This document shows positions 18,222-27,213 of a stretch of 64,000 nt of DNA, in pieces. Both the position numbers and the translations under genes were made by a program. Origin of the DNA: Thauera humireducens (GTDB taxonomy: Bacteria; Pseudomonadota; Gammaproteobacteria; Burkholderiales; Rhodocyclaceae); the NCBI RefSeq assembly GCF_001051995.2, contig NZ_CP014646.1, positions 1,860,001-1,924,000 on the forward strand, in the 5' to 3' direction. The notes beneath the pieces are model-generated. The model made no database searches, had not been told where the DNA came from, and was given only the letters and a program-made list of their open reading frames with translations. How positions within the stretch are numbered: position 1 is the first letter of the stretch; each line of letters opens with the position of its first letter.

Positions 18222-18267
18222 GCGCCCGCTGACGACACCCCGAACGCTTAATCGAAAAGGACATCCC

Positions 18268-19041
18268 ATGCCTCTCATCGACCGTTTCCGCCTCGACAAC
18301 CAGGTCGCCATCGTCACCGGCGGAGGCCGCGGCATCGGCCGTGCCATCGCCCTGAGCTACGCCGAAGCCGGCGCCGACGTCGTGTGTGCTGCACGCACGC
18401 TGGCCGACGTCGAGGCGGTTGCGAACGAGGTCCGCGCCCTCGGCCGCCGTGCCCTGGCTGTTCAATGCGACGTCACCGACCTGCCGCAACTGGCCAGCGT
18501 GGTCGAGGCCGCAATGAACGAATTCGGTCGTATCACCCATCTGGTGAACAACGCCGGTGGTTCGGGGCCCAACGACCCGCTGAAGATGTCGGCGGAGAAG
18601 TTCGAGGGGGTGTTCCGCTTCAACGTCAGCTCGGCCTACGAGCTGACCCGCCTGTGCGTGCCGCACATGCGCGCGGCTGGCGGCGGCAACGTGGTCAACA
18701 TCACCTCGGGCGCCGCTCGCTACGCACAACCCTATTTCAGCGCCTACGGCACCGCCAAGGCCGGGCTGAGCCAGCTCACCCGCCTGCTGGCGCAGGACTT
18801 CGCCCCCGACGTGCGCGTCAATGCGATCGCGCCGGGACCGATCATGACCGCCGCGCTCGACCGTGCCCTGCCCGCCAACATGCGCGAGGGCATGATCAAG
18901 AACACGCCACTGAAGCGGCTGGGCGAAGTCCAGGACATCGCGGCCGCCGCGCTCTACCTCGCGACCCCGGCCTCCGCCTGGGTCACCGGCAAGATCATCG
19001 AGGTCGACGGCGGCGCCGAGTCGAGCGTCTGGCCGGGCTGA
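18268..19041 (+). CDS. Short-chain dehydrogenase/reductase (SDR)
   Basis: 257-aa classical SDR: cofactor motif TGGGRGIG near residue 17, NNAG near 94, catalytic Ser (ITSGAAR) and YGTAK near 155, and the C-terminal IIEVDGGAESSVWPG. An Arg after beta-2 (CAARTLADVE) suggests NADP use. A purine-rich GAAAAGGA lies before ATG 18268. It sits 46 bp after the flavin reductase gene and before the hydratase, so it is in the lower-pathway operon. The substrate is unknown. Confidence 0.9.
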   Translation: MPLIDRFRLDNQVAIVTGGGRGIGRAIALSYAEAGADVVCAARTLADVEAVANEVRALGRRALAVQCDVTDLPQLASVVEAAMNEFGRITHLVNNAGGSGPNDPLKMSAEKFEGVFRFNVSSAYELTRLCVPHMRAAGGGNVVNITSGAARYAQPYFSAYGTAKAGLSQLTRLLAQDFAPDVRVNAIAPGPIMTAALDRALPANMREGMIKNTPLKRLGEVQDIAAAALYLATPASAWVTGKIIEVDGGAESSVWPG

Positions 19042-19085
19042 GCCCGCCCCGGACACACGGCCCTCCTTCATTCACGGACGCAAGC

Positions 19086-19874
19086 ATGGACAACACCCTG
19101 ATCCGCCAGCTCGGCGATGAACTCTATGACGCGCTTCGCCAGCGCCGGACGCTGGCGCCGCTGACCGACCGCCATCCCGACATCGACGTCGACGATGCCT
19201 ACCACATCTCGCTGCACATGCTGTCGCGGCGCGAAGCCGATGGCGAGAAGGTGGTCGGCAAGAAGATCGGCGTCACCAGCAAGCCGGTGCAGGACATGCT
19301 GAACGTGCACCAGCCCGATTTCGGTTTCCTGACGGATGCCATGCACTACCCCGACGGCGCCACGATCCCGATCGCGAAAGCCGGCCTGATCCAGCCGCGC
19401 GCCGAGGGCGAGATCGCCTTCATGCTGAAGGCCGACCTGCGCGGCCCGGGCGTGACCCGCGAAGACGTGCTGGCGGCGACGGCCTGGGTCGCGCCCTGCT
19501 TCGAGATCGTCGACTCCCGCATCGACGACTGGAAGATCAGGATTCAGGACACGGTCGCCGACAATGCCTCCTGCGGCGTGTTCGTCATCGGCGATCGGCA
19601 CACCGACCCGGCCGGCCTCGACCTGGCGGCGGTCCGCATGTGCATGATGCGCAACGGCGAACCGGCCGGCGAAGGCCTGGGGTCGGCCGTTCAGGGCCAT
19701 CCGGCCGAAGCCGTGGCCTGGCTCGCGAACACCCTCGGCCGCTTCGGCATTCCCTTCCGTGCCGGCGAGCTGATCCTGTCCGGTTCGCTGGCGCCGCTGA
19801 TCCCCGCTCGCGCAGGTGACCGTTTCGAGATGGAAATCGAGGGACTCGGCCGCTGTTCGGTCGCGTTCTCCTGA
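19086..19874 (+). CDS. 2-hydroxypenta-2,4-dienoate hydratase family
   Basis: 262-aa hydratase of the MhpD/HsaE/TesE family, which adds water to 2-hydroxy-2,4-dienoates to give 4-hydroxy-2-oxo acids. Family signs: GKKIGVTSKPVQDMLNVHQPDFG (about 55-80), the metal-site PRAEGEIAFML (about 105), EIVDSRIDDWK with DTVADNASCG (about 140-165), and HPAEAVAWLANTL. Length matches the family. The acetaldehyde dehydrogenase and aldolase genes follow, so the three consecutive steps of the meta-cleavage lower pathway are encoded in order. Confidence 0.92.
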   Translation: MDNTLIRQLGDELYDALRQRRTLAPLTDRHPDIDVDDAYHISLHMLSRREADGEKVVGKKIGVTSKPVQDMLNVHQPDFGFLTDAMHYPDGATIPIAKAGLIQPRAEGEIAFMLKADLRGPGVTREDVLAATAWVAPCFEIVDSRIDDWKIRIQDTVADNASCGVFVIGDRHTDPAGLDLAAVRMCMMRNGEPAGEGLGSAVQGHPAEAVAWLANTLGRFGIPFRAGELILSGSLAPLIPARAGDRFEMEIEGLGRCSVAFS

Positions 19875-19893
19875 CTTTCGCGGCTTGCAGGTG

Positions 19894-19931
19894 CGCGGCG
19901 GCACACCCTCCCTCTTCCACGTGCCGCCGCG
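19894..19931 (+). other. Intergenic hairpin within the lower-pathway operon
   Basis: An 11-bp perfect stem (CGCGGCGGCAC and complement) with a 16-nt pyrimidine-rich loop lies between the hydratase and acetaldehyde dehydrogenase genes. There is no T-run. It may be an mRNA processing or stability element that sets relative expression. Confidence 0.5.
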
Positions 19932-19998
19932 TGGCCTGCATCCATCGTTTTGCTGCATCGGGACGGCCGGTCAGGCCCCCACTCGGAGAGCTTAATCC

Positions 19999-20925
19999 AT
20001 GAGCAAGAAGATCAAATGCGCCCTGATCGGTCCGGGCAACATCGGCACCGACCTGCTGTACAAGTTGAAGCGTAGCCCGGTGCTGGAGCCGGTGTGGATG
20101 GTGGGCATCGACGCCACCTCCGAGGGTCTGGCGCGTGCGCGCGAGATGGGCCTCAAGACCACCGCCGAGGGCGTCGACGGCCTGCTGCCGCATGTGCTGG
20201 CCGACGGCGTGCAGATCGCCTTCGACGCCACCAGCGCCTACGTCCATGCCGAGAACAGCCGCAAGTTGAACGAACTCGGTGTGCTGATGATCGACCTCAC
20301 CCCGGCCGCGATCGGCCCGTTCTGCGTGCCGCCGGTCAATCTGGCCGAGCACGTGGGCAAGGGTGAAATGAACGTCAACATGGTCACCTGCGGCGGCCAG
20401 GCCACGATCCCGATGGTCGCGGCGGTGTCGCGCGTGCAGCCGGTGGCCTACGGCGAAATCGTCGCCACCGTGTCGAGCAAATCGGCCGGTCCGGGCACGC
20501 GCAAGAACATCGACGAGTTCACCCGCACCACCGCCGGTGCGGTCGAGAAGGTGGGCGGCGCCAAGAAGGGCAAGGCCATCATCATCCTGAACCCGGCCGA
20601 ACCGCCCCTGATCATGCGCGACACGGTGCACTGCCTGACCGAGACCGAGCCCGACCAGGCCGCGATCACCGAATCCATCCACGCCATGATTCGCGAAGTG
20701 CAGAAGTACGTGCCCGGCTACCGCCTCGTGAATGGCCCGGTGTTCGACGGCAACCGCGTCTCGGTCTTCCTCGAAGTCGAAGGCCTGGGCGACTATCTGC
20801 CCAAGTACGCCGGCAACCTCGACATCATGACCGCGGCCGGTGCGCGCACCGCCGAGATGTTCGCCGAGGAGATCCTCGCCGGGCGCCTGAAACTGGAATC
20901 CAACCGCGCCGTGATGACGGCCTGA
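19999..20925 (+). CDS. Acetaldehyde dehydrogenase (acylating)
   Basis: 308-aa MhpF/DmpF-type CoA-acylating aldehyde dehydrogenase, converting acetaldehyde (or propanal) with CoA and NAD to acyl-CoA. Evidence: NAD site [13 protein letters not shown] at the N terminus, the catalytic Cys in [13 protein letters not shown] (about residue 130), [17 protein letters not shown] (about 160) and the C-terminal [10 protein letters not shown] that contacts the aldolase. Length is normal. ATG 19999 follows a GGAGAGC site. It forms a substrate-channelling complex with the downstream aldolase in known homologues. Confidence 0.95.
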   Translation: MSKKIKCALIGPGNIGTDLLYKLKRSPVLEPVWMVGIDATSEGLARAREMGLKTTAEGVDGLLPHVLADGVQIAFDATSAYVHAENSRKLNELGVLMIDLTPAAIGPFCVPPVNLAEHVGKGEMNVNMVTCGGQATIPMVAAVSRVQPVAYGEIVATVSSKSAGPGTRKNIDEFTRTTAGAVEKVGGAKKGKAIIILNPAEPPLIMRDTVHCLTETEPDQAAITESIHAMIREVQKYVPGYRLVNGPVFDGNRVSVFLEVEGLGDYLPKYAGNLDIMTAAGARTAEMFAEEILAGRLKLESNRAVMTA

Positions 20926-20939
20926 CGAAGGAGATGAAC

Positions 20940-21980
20940 ATGGAACTTCGCAACAAGAAAGTCACCGTCCACGACATGACCCTGCGCGACGGCATGCACC
21001 CCAAGCGTCACCTGATGACGCTCGAGCAGATGAAGACGATCGCCATCGGCCTGGACGAAGCGGGCATCCCGCTGATCGAGGTCACCCACGGCGACGGCCT
21101 CGGCGGCAGCTCGGTGAACTACGGCTTCCCCGCCCACAGCGACGAGGAATACCTCGGCGCGGTGATCCCGCTGATGAAGCAGGCCAAGGTCTCGGCGCTG
21201 CTGCTGCCGGGCATCGGCACGGTCGATCACCTGAAGATGGCGCACGAGATCGGCGTCTCCACGATCCGGGTGGCCACCCACTGCACCGAGGCGGATGTCT
21301 CCGAGCAACACATCGGCATGGCCCGCAAGCTTGGCATGGACACCGTCGGCTTCCTGATGATGGCGCATATGAACAGCCCCGAAGGGCTGGTCAAGCAGGC
21401 CAAGCTCATGGAGAGCTACGGCGCCAACTGCATCTACGTCACCGACTCGGCCGGGCACCTGCTGCCCGACACGGTCAAATCCCGTCTGGCCGCGGTGCGC
21501 GATGCGCTCAAGCCGGAAACGGAACTGGGCTTCCACGGCCACCACAACCTCGCCATGGGCGTGGCCAACAGCCTGGCCGCGCTCGAAGTGGGCGCCACCC
21601 GCATCGACGCGGCGGCCGCCGGGCTGGGTGCCGGCGCGGGCAACACCCCGATGGAAGTCTTCATCGCGGTGTGCGACCTGATGGGGATCGAGACCGGGGT
21701 GGATGTGTTCAGGATTCAGGACGTGGCCGAGGACCTGGTGGTGCCGATCATGGACTTCCCGATCCGCATCGACCGCGATGCGCTCACGCTGGGCTATGCC
21801 GGCGTGTATGGCTCCTTCCTGCTGTTTGCCAAGCGCGCCGAGAAGAAGTACGGCGTGCCCGCGCGCGAGATCCTGGTCGAGATGGGCCGGCGCGGCATGG
21901 TCGGCGGGCAGGAGGACATGATCGAGGATACGGCGCTGAATCTGGCGCGGGCGAGACAGGCGGCACACGCCAGGGCATGA
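20940..21980 (+). CDS. 4-hydroxy-2-oxovalerate aldolase
   Basis: 346-aa DmpG/MhpE-type class II aldolase that cleaves 4-hydroxy-2-oxo acids to pyruvate and an aldehyde. HMTLRDG-like metal/substrate motif [11 protein letters not shown] is at the N terminus, HGDGLGGSS near 50, [11 protein letters not shown] near 170 and the metal-binding [11 protein letters not shown] near 200. An ATG at 20934 also exists, but AAGGAG abuts it directly, while ATG 20940 has ideal 6-nt spacing, so 20940 is taken. It is 14 bp after its partner dehydrogenase; its stop overlaps the MFS start. Confidence 0.95.
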   Translation: MELRNKKVTVHDMTLRDGMHPKRHLMTLEQMKTIAIGLDEAGIPLIEVTHGDGLGGSSVNYGFPAHSDEEYLGAVIPLMKQAKVSALLLPGIGTVDHLKMAHEIGVSTIRVATHCTEADVSEQHIGMARKLGMDTVGFLMMAHMNSPEGLVKQAKLMESYGANCIYVTDSAGHLLPDTVKSRLAAVRDALKPETELGFHGHHNLAMGVANSLAALEVGATRIDAAAAGLGAGAGNTPMEVFIAVCDLMGIETGVDVFRIQDVAEDLVVPIMDFPIRIDRDALTLGYAGVYGSFLLFAKRAEKKYGVPAREILVEMGRRGMVGGQEDMIEDTALNLARARQAAHARA

Positions 21981-23314
21981 CGACCAAGGCCATGGACACG
22001 CCTGCCACCGTGTCGCCGTGGAGGAGCCATGGCCTGCTGCTCCTGCTGGCAATGATGTATGCCGACAACTTTGTCGGCCGACAGATCATCGCGGTGATGA
22101 TCGAGCCGATCAAGCACGAGTTCGGCGCCAGCGACACCTCGATGGGGCTGATCTCGGGCCTCGCCTTCGCAGCCGTCTTCGCAGTGCTCGGGCTGCCAGC
22201 CGGGCGACTCGCCGACCGTGTGCCGCGCGTCCTCCTGCTTTCGGCATCCTGCATCCTGTGGGGCATTGCAACCATCCTGTGCGGGCTGACCGGCAGCTTT
22301 CTCCTGCTCGTTCTCGCCCGCATGGCCGTTGCCGCCGCAGAAGCGCCTTCAGCGCCCGCGGCGCTGTCGTTGATCGCAGACCTCTACCCTCCTCAGCGGC
22401 GCGCATTCGCCATCAGCGTGTTCACCACCGCACCGACCTTTGCCGCAATCGTCGCGCTCAGTCTGGGCGCGTGGCTGGTCGACGCCTATGGCTGGCGCAC
22501 GAGCTTCATCGTGGTCGGCCTTCCGGCAATGCTGATCGGGATCTTGCTGGCCTTTCTCGGACGCGAGCCCGTGCGCGGGCGATGGGACGCCCCGGTCACA
22601 CACACGGCCGCGTCGGACATGCGCTCCACAGTCAAAGGACTGTGGGCTGACCGGCCGGTGCGTTACCTCATTCTCGCCAGTGCGACCGCAACCCTGGGCG
22701 GGACCTCTTTCGGCATGTGGAACGCGACCTTTCTGGTGCGTTCGCACGGCATCGCGCTGCAACATGCCGGGCTGCTGACTGGCCTCGTCGGCGGCATCAG
22801 TGCCGGCCTGGGTGCGATGTTCGCTGGCTGGCTGGCGGACCGCGCAGGCGGCCGTGGGCCGCAATGGCGTATCCGCATTCCTCTCATCGGGCACCTGATT
22901 GGCGTGCTCTCCCTGATCACCTACCTGTTCTGGCCCACTGACCTCCTGACGACCATTCTCGGCGTCCCCGTGCCCGAGGCCATGATCTGGTGTGCGCTGA
23001 ACGGCTTCGCATCGGTATGGTGGCTCGGCCCCTCGTTTGCCCTCCTCACCACCTTGACCGTTTCGCGCAACCGAGCCGTTGCCTTCGCGCTTCAGACCTT
23101 GCTCAGCACCTTGCTGGGCCTGGGGATCGGGCCGCTTCTGACGGGGCTCATCAGTGACATCCTGCTACCGCATTTTGGCACCGACACACTCCGCTATGCC
23201 CTGCTGGTCAGCTGCGTCACGGCGGCATGCGCAATGCTCCTGCTGCTAAAGGTCGCCAGGGCGCTGCATTCGTCGGAAACAATCATGGGCCGCAAGTCGA
23301 CAAGCGCAGCCTAA
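21977..23314 (+). CDS. MFS transporter
   Basis: 445-aa major facilitator with about 12 membrane helices. The cytoplasmic motif between helices 2 and 3 reads [14 protein letters not shown], and a related loop ([12 protein letters not shown]) follows helix 8. The acidic YADNFVGRQ in helix 1 is typical of the spinster/aromatic-acid type. ATG 21977 overlaps the aldolase stop by 4 nt (ATGA), so it is translationally coupled to the lower pathway and probably imports the substrate or an intermediate. Last gene of the operon, followed by a stem-loop. Confidence 0.88.
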   Translation: MTTKAMDTPATVSPWRSHGLLLLLAMMYADNFVGRQIIAVMIEPIKHEFGASDTSMGLISGLAFAAVFAVLGLPAGRLADRVPRVLLLSASCILWGIATILCGLTGSFLLLVLARMAVAAAEAPSAPAALSLIADLYPPQRRAFAISVFTTAPTFAAIVALSLGAWLVDAYGWRTSFIVVGLPAMLIGILLAFLGREPVRGRWDAPVTHTAASDMRSTVKGLWADRPVRYLILASATATLGGTSFGMWNATFLVRSHGIALQHAGLLTGLVGGISAGLGAMFAGWLADRAGGRGPQWRIRIPLIGHLIGVLSLITYLFWPTDLLTTILGVPVPEAMIWCALNGFASVWWLGPSFALLTTLTVSRNRAVAFALQTLLSTLLGLGIGPLLTGLISDILLPHFGTDTLRYALLVSCVTAACAMLLLLKVARALHSSETIMGRKSTSAA

Positions 23315-23335
23315 GGGCAAGCCCGTGGTTGGGAT

Positions 23336-23355
23336 GAGCCTGCCTGAGCAGGCTC
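23336..23355 (+). terminator. Stem-loop after the MFS gene
   Basis: GAGCCTGC / GCAGGCTC 8-bp stem with a 4-nt loop, 22 bp after the stop. No T-run follows, so it is a weak or Rho-assisted terminator candidate. Confidence 0.4.
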
Positions 23356-23650
23356 GCCGCCCCATCGACAGCGGCAGATTGGCAACGGTCGGCGCACAGA
23401 CTGTGTTCCCTTGGGACACGAGGAGGCACTCCGCCCCTTGCTCGAAGAACGAGCCCTCTGCGCGCCTTGATCCGCCATGCAAGCTGCCCCGCGAATGGCA
23501 GCTGCCTCCCGCTGACCCGGTACACGAGTGCTTACCTCGTCGTTCCCGGACCTCTGGCAAGATCGCAAGCCCGGTGCACGAATTACCCGAACCACTGATC
23601 ACGACTGGAGCTGCCAGGTTCTGTTTCGAGACGCCTTGCCAGCACCCATG

Positions 23651-23694
23651 AAAAAGCCCACCAACACCCGACGTGAGCAGGGTAGTGATGGGCT
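23651..23694 (-). terminator. Intrinsic terminator, probably original end of the tRNA-Ser transcript
   Basis: Read on the minus strand: AGCCCATCA... pairs with ...TGGTGGGCT (9 bp with one G-U pair), continued by CTACCC/GGGTGT, then TTTTT. No minus-strand gene ends here. It lies 65 bp beyond the left copy of the tRNA-Ser 3' end, which is where the tRNA terminator would lie before island insertion. Confidence 0.65.
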
Positions 23695-23758
23695 TCTCAG
23701 ACTTCAGATCGGCTAGACCACTTAATGCGATTAGCTTCTAACCGACTGATTTATAAGG

Positions 23759-23776
23759 CTGGCGGAGACGGAGGGA
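23759..23776. repeat. Left attachment site (copy of tRNA-Ser 3' end)
   Basis: CTGGCGGAGACGGAGGGA is identical to 56,044-56,061, the CCA-bearing 3' end of tRNA-Ser. The rest of the tRNA is absent here, as expected for the distal att site of a tRNA-integrated island. Confidence 0.85.
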
Positions 23777-23839
23777 GACGTTAGATTGAATGAAATTACT
23801 CTTTCAATTCAATGCCTTGAAGACATCTACTCAATGCCT

Positions 23840-23862
23840 TGTAACACCATCCTGTAACACCA
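23840..23862. repeat. Paired TGTAACACCA repeats (putative integrase arm sites)
   Basis: TGTAACACCA occurs at 23,840-23,849 and 23,853-23,862, and again at 55,972-55,981, with GGTGTTAC inverted at 56,037-56,044. Placement just inside both island ends suggests integrase arm-type binding sites. Confidence 0.55.
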
Positions 23863-24058
23863 GAACCAGCAGTGCTGGCGATGATGCCAATGATCTCCAG
23901 CAAGCGCAAGGGCCGTCGTGATGGTTTTAATTCGCATCAACGGAACGAACGCACCTTGTACAAGGGGAATCCGTCCTTTCGGAAGGGAACACCACGCTTC
24001 GACTGGACGCAGACTGCGCGGGGCCAATCAGCCCGCTGGCGTCCAGAGTCGCAAAAGT

Positions 24059-24370
24059 TCATCCCGCGCCACGAACCCTCGCCGTGCGAGACGCACGCAG
24101 GCGAGGCTGCGCATCTCGGGTGAGCGCCAGTGGATTGATGCTGGGCACCGGTGCAATCGTTTGTAGCCATTCTTGCCGTCCCAGAGCCCGAAGCACGCGC
24201 AAGAGCGTCTTGAGTGTCGAGCCCTGCCCGGCCTCCAGATTACGTAACGCGCGAACACTCACACCCGCGCGCTCCGCCAGTGTTTTTTGGTCCAGGTTGC
24301 GATAGAGGCGGAGGGTCTTGAGTTTCTCGCCCAAGTCGGTCTCCATCTCCTGTGGCGTCATGTGGTTCAT
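24059..24370 (-). CDS. XRE-family helix-turn-helix regulator (HipB-like)
   Basis: About 103-aa DNA-binding protein. The HTH is clear: LGEKLKTLRLYRNLDQKTLAERAGVSVRALRNLEAGQG, followed by LKTLLRVLRALGRQEWL. Proteins of this type are often the antitoxin of HipBA pairs, but no hipA follows: about 280 bp downstream to the island edge holds no recognisable gene. The start is ATG 24370 (ATG 24361 is the alternative). The frame runs on to 24472, but those codons come from the tail of the adjacent ISL3 element. It may be a leftover regulator of a lost operon. Confidence 0.7.
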   Translation of the reverse strand: MNHMTPQEMETDLGEKLKTLRLYRNLDQKTLAERAGVSVRALRNLEAGQGSTLKTLLRVLRALGRQEWLQTIAPVPSINPLALTRDAQPRLRASRTARVRGAG

Positions 24371-24465
24371 CGCTATGGGTCCCCGAAATCCGTAACACAG
24401 CAACCGGAGCATCCTCTCACTGCCCCCCAAGGCACAGCCGAATGCGCTCCCCTCCGGCTTTTTTT

Positions 24466-25777
24466 GGTTCATCGCGCCTTTCCGGGGAAGGCGGCCTTGA
24501 TCTTCAGGAAGAAATAGGCTGAATCCCGGAACCCGTAGGCCATACGCTTGATGACCTTAATGCGGTTGTTGACGCCCTCGAGAATGCTGGTGTTCAAGGG
24601 AAAGATGGCTGAGGCGAGGATGCCACGCCGGTACTTTCGGAGTCGCTTTGCAAAGGCGATCGCCGGCGCGATGCCGCTTTCGATCGCCAAGCGGTACCAG
24701 TCTTTCCATCTTCGGGCGCCGTCTCTGACCGATGGCGCAAACCAGATTTCCTTGATGGCGGTCTTCAGCAGATAGACGGTAGCCAGCGGTGCGTTGGCCG
24801 CCAGCAGTTCCTCGAGCTTGACCGCCTGCTCGTTGCCCAGGTTGTCGCGGTTGCGCAGCAGCAACCAGCGCGAGCGCTTGATGACCTGACGTTGTGCGGG
24901 CGCACTGCGCAAGGCATTGGCCTGATCGACGCGCACCCGGTCGACGACCTCCCGACCAAAGCGGGCGACGACATGGAACAAGTCATAGACGACTTCGGCG
25001 TTCGGGCAATGGGCGCGCACCTCCAGATCGAAGGCGGTGTTCATGTCCATTGCGACCGCCTCGATGTGCTGACAGCCCTCTTTGCCCAGCAATTCGAAGA
25101 AGGGCCGGATCGCCTCGCGGCTGTTGCCTTCGCCGACCCACAACACGCGCATACGTTCAGCATCCATGATCACCGTCGCGTAGCGGTGCCCCTTGTGCAG
25201 CGCGAACTCGTCCATCACCAACCGACGCACGCCCTGCGCATCGAAAGCGCCATACCGGGTCTGCAGACGCCGATGGTCGATGCGCTTGATGGTGTGCCAG
25301 TGCAAGCCCGTGAGTTGGGCGACGTGGGCGATCGGCAGGATCTGCACCAGCGCCTCGATCCAGGCGCGTAATCGGTGTGTGATGCGCTCACCCGTGTCGA
25401 GCCAGCTCAGGCGCTCGGCCGCCCGTGCGCCACACTGGTAACAGTCGAGGCGGCGAATCGGCACATCCAGCCAGACGCGTCGATCGAACCAGTCTCGATC
25501 GCGCACCCGGCGTCGCCGGCGCTCGTGGAGCAGAACACCGTCGCTACCGCAGCGCCCACATCGCGGGCGGTGTGAGGGGTCTTCAGAGAGGGTGAGAAGC
25601 AGCGAACCGTCGGCTCGCTCCTGGCATGAATCGACGAGGCGGCCTTCCCAGAAGACCACGCCCAACATAGCATCGCACATGACGGGGAAGAGGAAGGGGA
25701 TCGGTTTGTTTGGCGACTGCCAATCTACCAACCTCAGAACCGTCAACCACTACTACCCCCAGATCGCGCGAAGAACC
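24466..25777 (-). mobile_element. Complete ISL3-family insertion sequence
   Basis: 1,312 bp with imperfect terminal inverted repeats (GGTTCATCGCGCC at the left, GGTTCTTCGCGCG read inward from the right). It is flanked by an exact 8-bp target duplication CTTTTTTT (24,458-24,465 and 25,778-25,785), the size typical of ISL3 elements. Contains one transposase gene. Confidence 0.88.
24469..25680 (-). CDS. ISL3-family transposase
   Basis: About 403-aa transposase. An N-terminal zinc-finger-like region (CGRCGSDG and CYQCGARAAERLSW) precedes the helix-turn-helix VAQLTGLHWHTIKRIDHRRL. The DDE core includes RLVMDEFALHKGHRYATVI (first Asp), AVAMDMNTAFDLEVRAHCPNAEVVYDLFHVV (second Asp) and the C-terminal NTSILEGVNNRIKVIKRMAYGFRD (Glu). 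The ORF reaches 3 bp from the IS end. The start is uncertain: ATG 25680 or TTG 25746. Confidence 0.88.
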   Translation of the reverse strand: MCDAMLGVVFWEGRLVDSCQERADGSLLLTLSEDPSHRPRCGRCGSDGVLLHERRRRRVRDRDWFDRRVWLDVPIRRLDCYQCGARAAERLSWLDTGERITHRLRAWIEALVQILPIAHVAQLTGLHWHTIKRIDHRRLQTRYGAFDAQGVRRLVMDEFALHKGHRYATVIMDAERMRVLWVGEGNSREAIRPFFELLGKEGCQHIEAVAMDMNTAFDLEVRAHCPNAEVVYDLFHVVARFGREVVDRVRVDQANALRSAPAQRQVIKRSRWLLLRNRDNLGNEQAVKLEELLAANAPLATVYLLKTAIKEIWFAPSVRDGARRWKDWYRLAIESGIAPAIAFAKRLRKYRRGILASAIFPLNTSILEGVNNRIKVIKRMAYGFRDSAYFFLKIKAAFPGKAR

Positions 25778-25891
25778 CTTTTTTTTGACGAAGTCACTCA
25801 AACGTATAGCAGGAGCGCAATAACAGGCAGCTTTACGCCTCTAGTCCAAGTTTATCCGCTTTTATAGGCAATATTTCGCCGCTTGTAGCAC

Positions 25892-26321
25892 TGAGCTGCC
25901 CTACGTTTTCCGCCTTCCAACTTGCCGTCCTCATGCTGCCATTTCTTGCTGATCCTGCCGTTCGATCCAGTTCTGCAAGAACGTGGTCGGCGACAGATAT
26001 CCCAAGCTGGAGTGGCGGCGGCTCCGGTTGTAGAACACGGCGATGTATTGGAACAGATCGCTCGTGGCCTCGTTTCGGGTCGCGTAGCTCACGCCATGCA
26101 CTCGCTCATTCTTGAGGCTGTTGAAGAAGCTCTCAGTCGGTGCGTTGTCCCAGCAGTTACCCTTGCGCGACATCGAACCGCGCATGCCGTAGGCAGCCAG
26201 ACGGGCCTGGTAAGCCTGGCTGGCGTACTGACTACCCCTATCGGAGTGAAATAACACGCCCGGTCCGGGCCGCCGGCGAAACCATGCCATCGACAGCGCA
26301 TCGAGCACCAAGTCTGTCGTC
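25892..26321 (-). mobile_element. Truncated IS3-family element (3' end)
   Basis: About 430 bp nearly identical to 48,317-48,745 of the intact IS3 copy in this island. Identity starts at the terminal TGAGCTGCCCTACG and stops abruptly after CTGTCGTC, where ISL3-type sequence begins. Confidence 0.85.
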
Positions 26322-26473
26322 TTGTGCTCATGGATGACGACCTTGCCTGCCGGGCCACATGACGGGCACTGGCGGGATACCGCCTTCGCTTTGGCGCGGA
26401 CATGATACTCAGTCGCAGTCTCCCGGAAATCGACGACATCAAGGCCGGGAAGGTTCAGGATATTGACTGGCAT
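25931..26473 (-). pseudogene. Chimeric ORF: ISL3 transposase N terminus joined to IS3 transposase C terminus
   Basis: A 180-codon open frame. The first ~50 codons (MPVNILNLPGLDVVDFRETA ... CPSCG) are the start of a second, different ISL3-type transposase. From TTDLVLDALSMAWF onward the sequence is the C-terminal 130 residues of the IS3 orfB found intact at 48,356-49,246, with HSDRGSQYAS, GNCWDNAPTESFF and YNRSRRHSSLGYLSP. It lacks the first catalytic Asp of the IS3 DDE domain and most of the ISL3 domain, so it is inactive for both. Likely made by deletion between two insertion sequences. Confidence 0.85.
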
Positions 26474-26530
26474 GGCGGCAGGCGAAAGGAGCGAATTTTA
26501 GCGCTTTTGACCCGCTATCCCGTAGACATG

Positions 26531-26562
26531 AAAAAACCCCGGTAGCAGAACTGCACGGGGGT
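26531..26562 (-). terminator. Intrinsic terminator of ccdAB
   Basis: On the minus strand AACCCC(C) pairs with GGGGTT across a loop, followed by a T-run, 9 bp after the ccdB stop. Confidence 0.75.
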
Positions 26563-26570
26563 TAAAGTGG

Positions 26571-26870
26571 TTAAATGCCTTGAAACAAGATGTCTAAGGC
26601 TTGAACTATTTCAGTTCTTTTGTCCACAAGCGACGCAACAGGCCGCTTTAAGATTTGGCCTGGAACAGCCGCAAGACCTTGGGTAGCCATAACTACCAGT
26701 TCGCCTTCAATTTCAAAGACGGGGTTCAATGTCTTGGCATAGTCAGGAATTTCATCCTGAGCAACTAGCGGAACAACTACGCGAGTCGAAAAGTGGCTGA
26801 TGATGTCTGATTGGACATCAAGCAGATACCCCGCTCCGTCAATGTTCCGATAGACGGTGTATTGCGCCAT
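26571..26870 (-). CDS. ccdB: CcdB-family toxin
   Basis: 99-aa toxin that in known cases traps DNA gyrase. It has the CcdB fold signature: QYTVYRNID...YLLDVQSDIIS, then RVVVPLV, LNPVFEIEGELVVMATQGLAAVP, and the C-terminal ALDILFQGI ending that carries the Trp/Phe-Gly-Ile gyrase-poisoning tail of F-plasmid CcdB (here FQGI). Its ATG overlaps the ccdA stop by one base (TAATG), the usual antitoxin-first coupling. Likely stabilises the island. Confidence 0.9.
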   Translation of the reverse strand: MAQYTVYRNIDGAGYLLDVQSDIISHFSTRVVVPLVAQDEIPDYAKTLNPVFEIEGELVVMATQGLAAVPGQILKRPVASLVDKRTEIVQALDILFQGI

Positions 26871-27118
26871 TAAAAACTCCTGTACTTTGCCAAAGGCAAG
26901 CCGTTCTTTTCAACGTACGCATTCCAGCAGTCGAACGCTTTCGCATTCTCGGCTACCCACTGTTCAGCACGCTTTGCAGCAACGGCTTGTGCAACACCGG
27001 CTTCAGCGGCCTGAGAGACGTTGATACGCAGCTCCTTGGCTTCCGCCAAAAGCGGTTCCGCCAACGAAACATTCGTAGCTTTCTTGGCTGCATTGGCATA
27101 TGAGGCGGGATGTCGCAT
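26870..27118 (-). CDS. ccdA: CcdA-family antitoxin
   Basis: 82-aa antitoxin. The N-terminal ribbon-helix-helix region (KKATNVSLAEPLLAEAKELRINVSQAAEAGV) would bind the operator, and the C-terminal EQWVAENAKAFDCWNAYVEKNGLPL neutralises CcdB, ending in the family LAKYRSF. AAAGGAGCC precedes ATG 27118. Autoregulation is suggested by palindromes overlapping its promoter. Confidence 0.9.
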   Translation of the reverse strand: MRHPASYANAAKKATNVSLAEPLLAEAKELRINVSQAAEAGVAQAVAAKRAEQWVAENAKAFDCWNAYVEKNGLPLAKYRSF

Positions 27119-27148
27119 GATAGGCTCCTTTCCTACAGTATAGGATTA

Positions 27149-27193
27149 AGCATACTACGCATGCGCATTTAATTCAATATTGACGATGCGCAT
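27149..27193 (-). promoter_or_regulatory. ccdAB promoter and operator
   Basis: On the minus strand: -35 TTGAAT (27,172-27,177), 17-bp spacer, -10 TATGCT (27,149-27,154). ATGCGCAT palindromes lie in the spacer (27,161-27,168) and just upstream (27,186-27,193), 25 bp apart, suited to cooperative CcdA/CcdAB binding and autorepression. Confidence 0.7.
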
Positions 27194-27213
27194 TGCGCTC
27201 GACAGGCTATTAA

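Noticed and set aside
23759..23776. A second tRNA-Ser gene
   Set aside because: Only the last 17-18 nt of the tRNA are present; it is an att duplicate.
23777..24058. HipA toxin downstream of the HipB-like regulator
   Set aside because: No HipA-like frame on either strand in the remaining 280 bp before the island edge.
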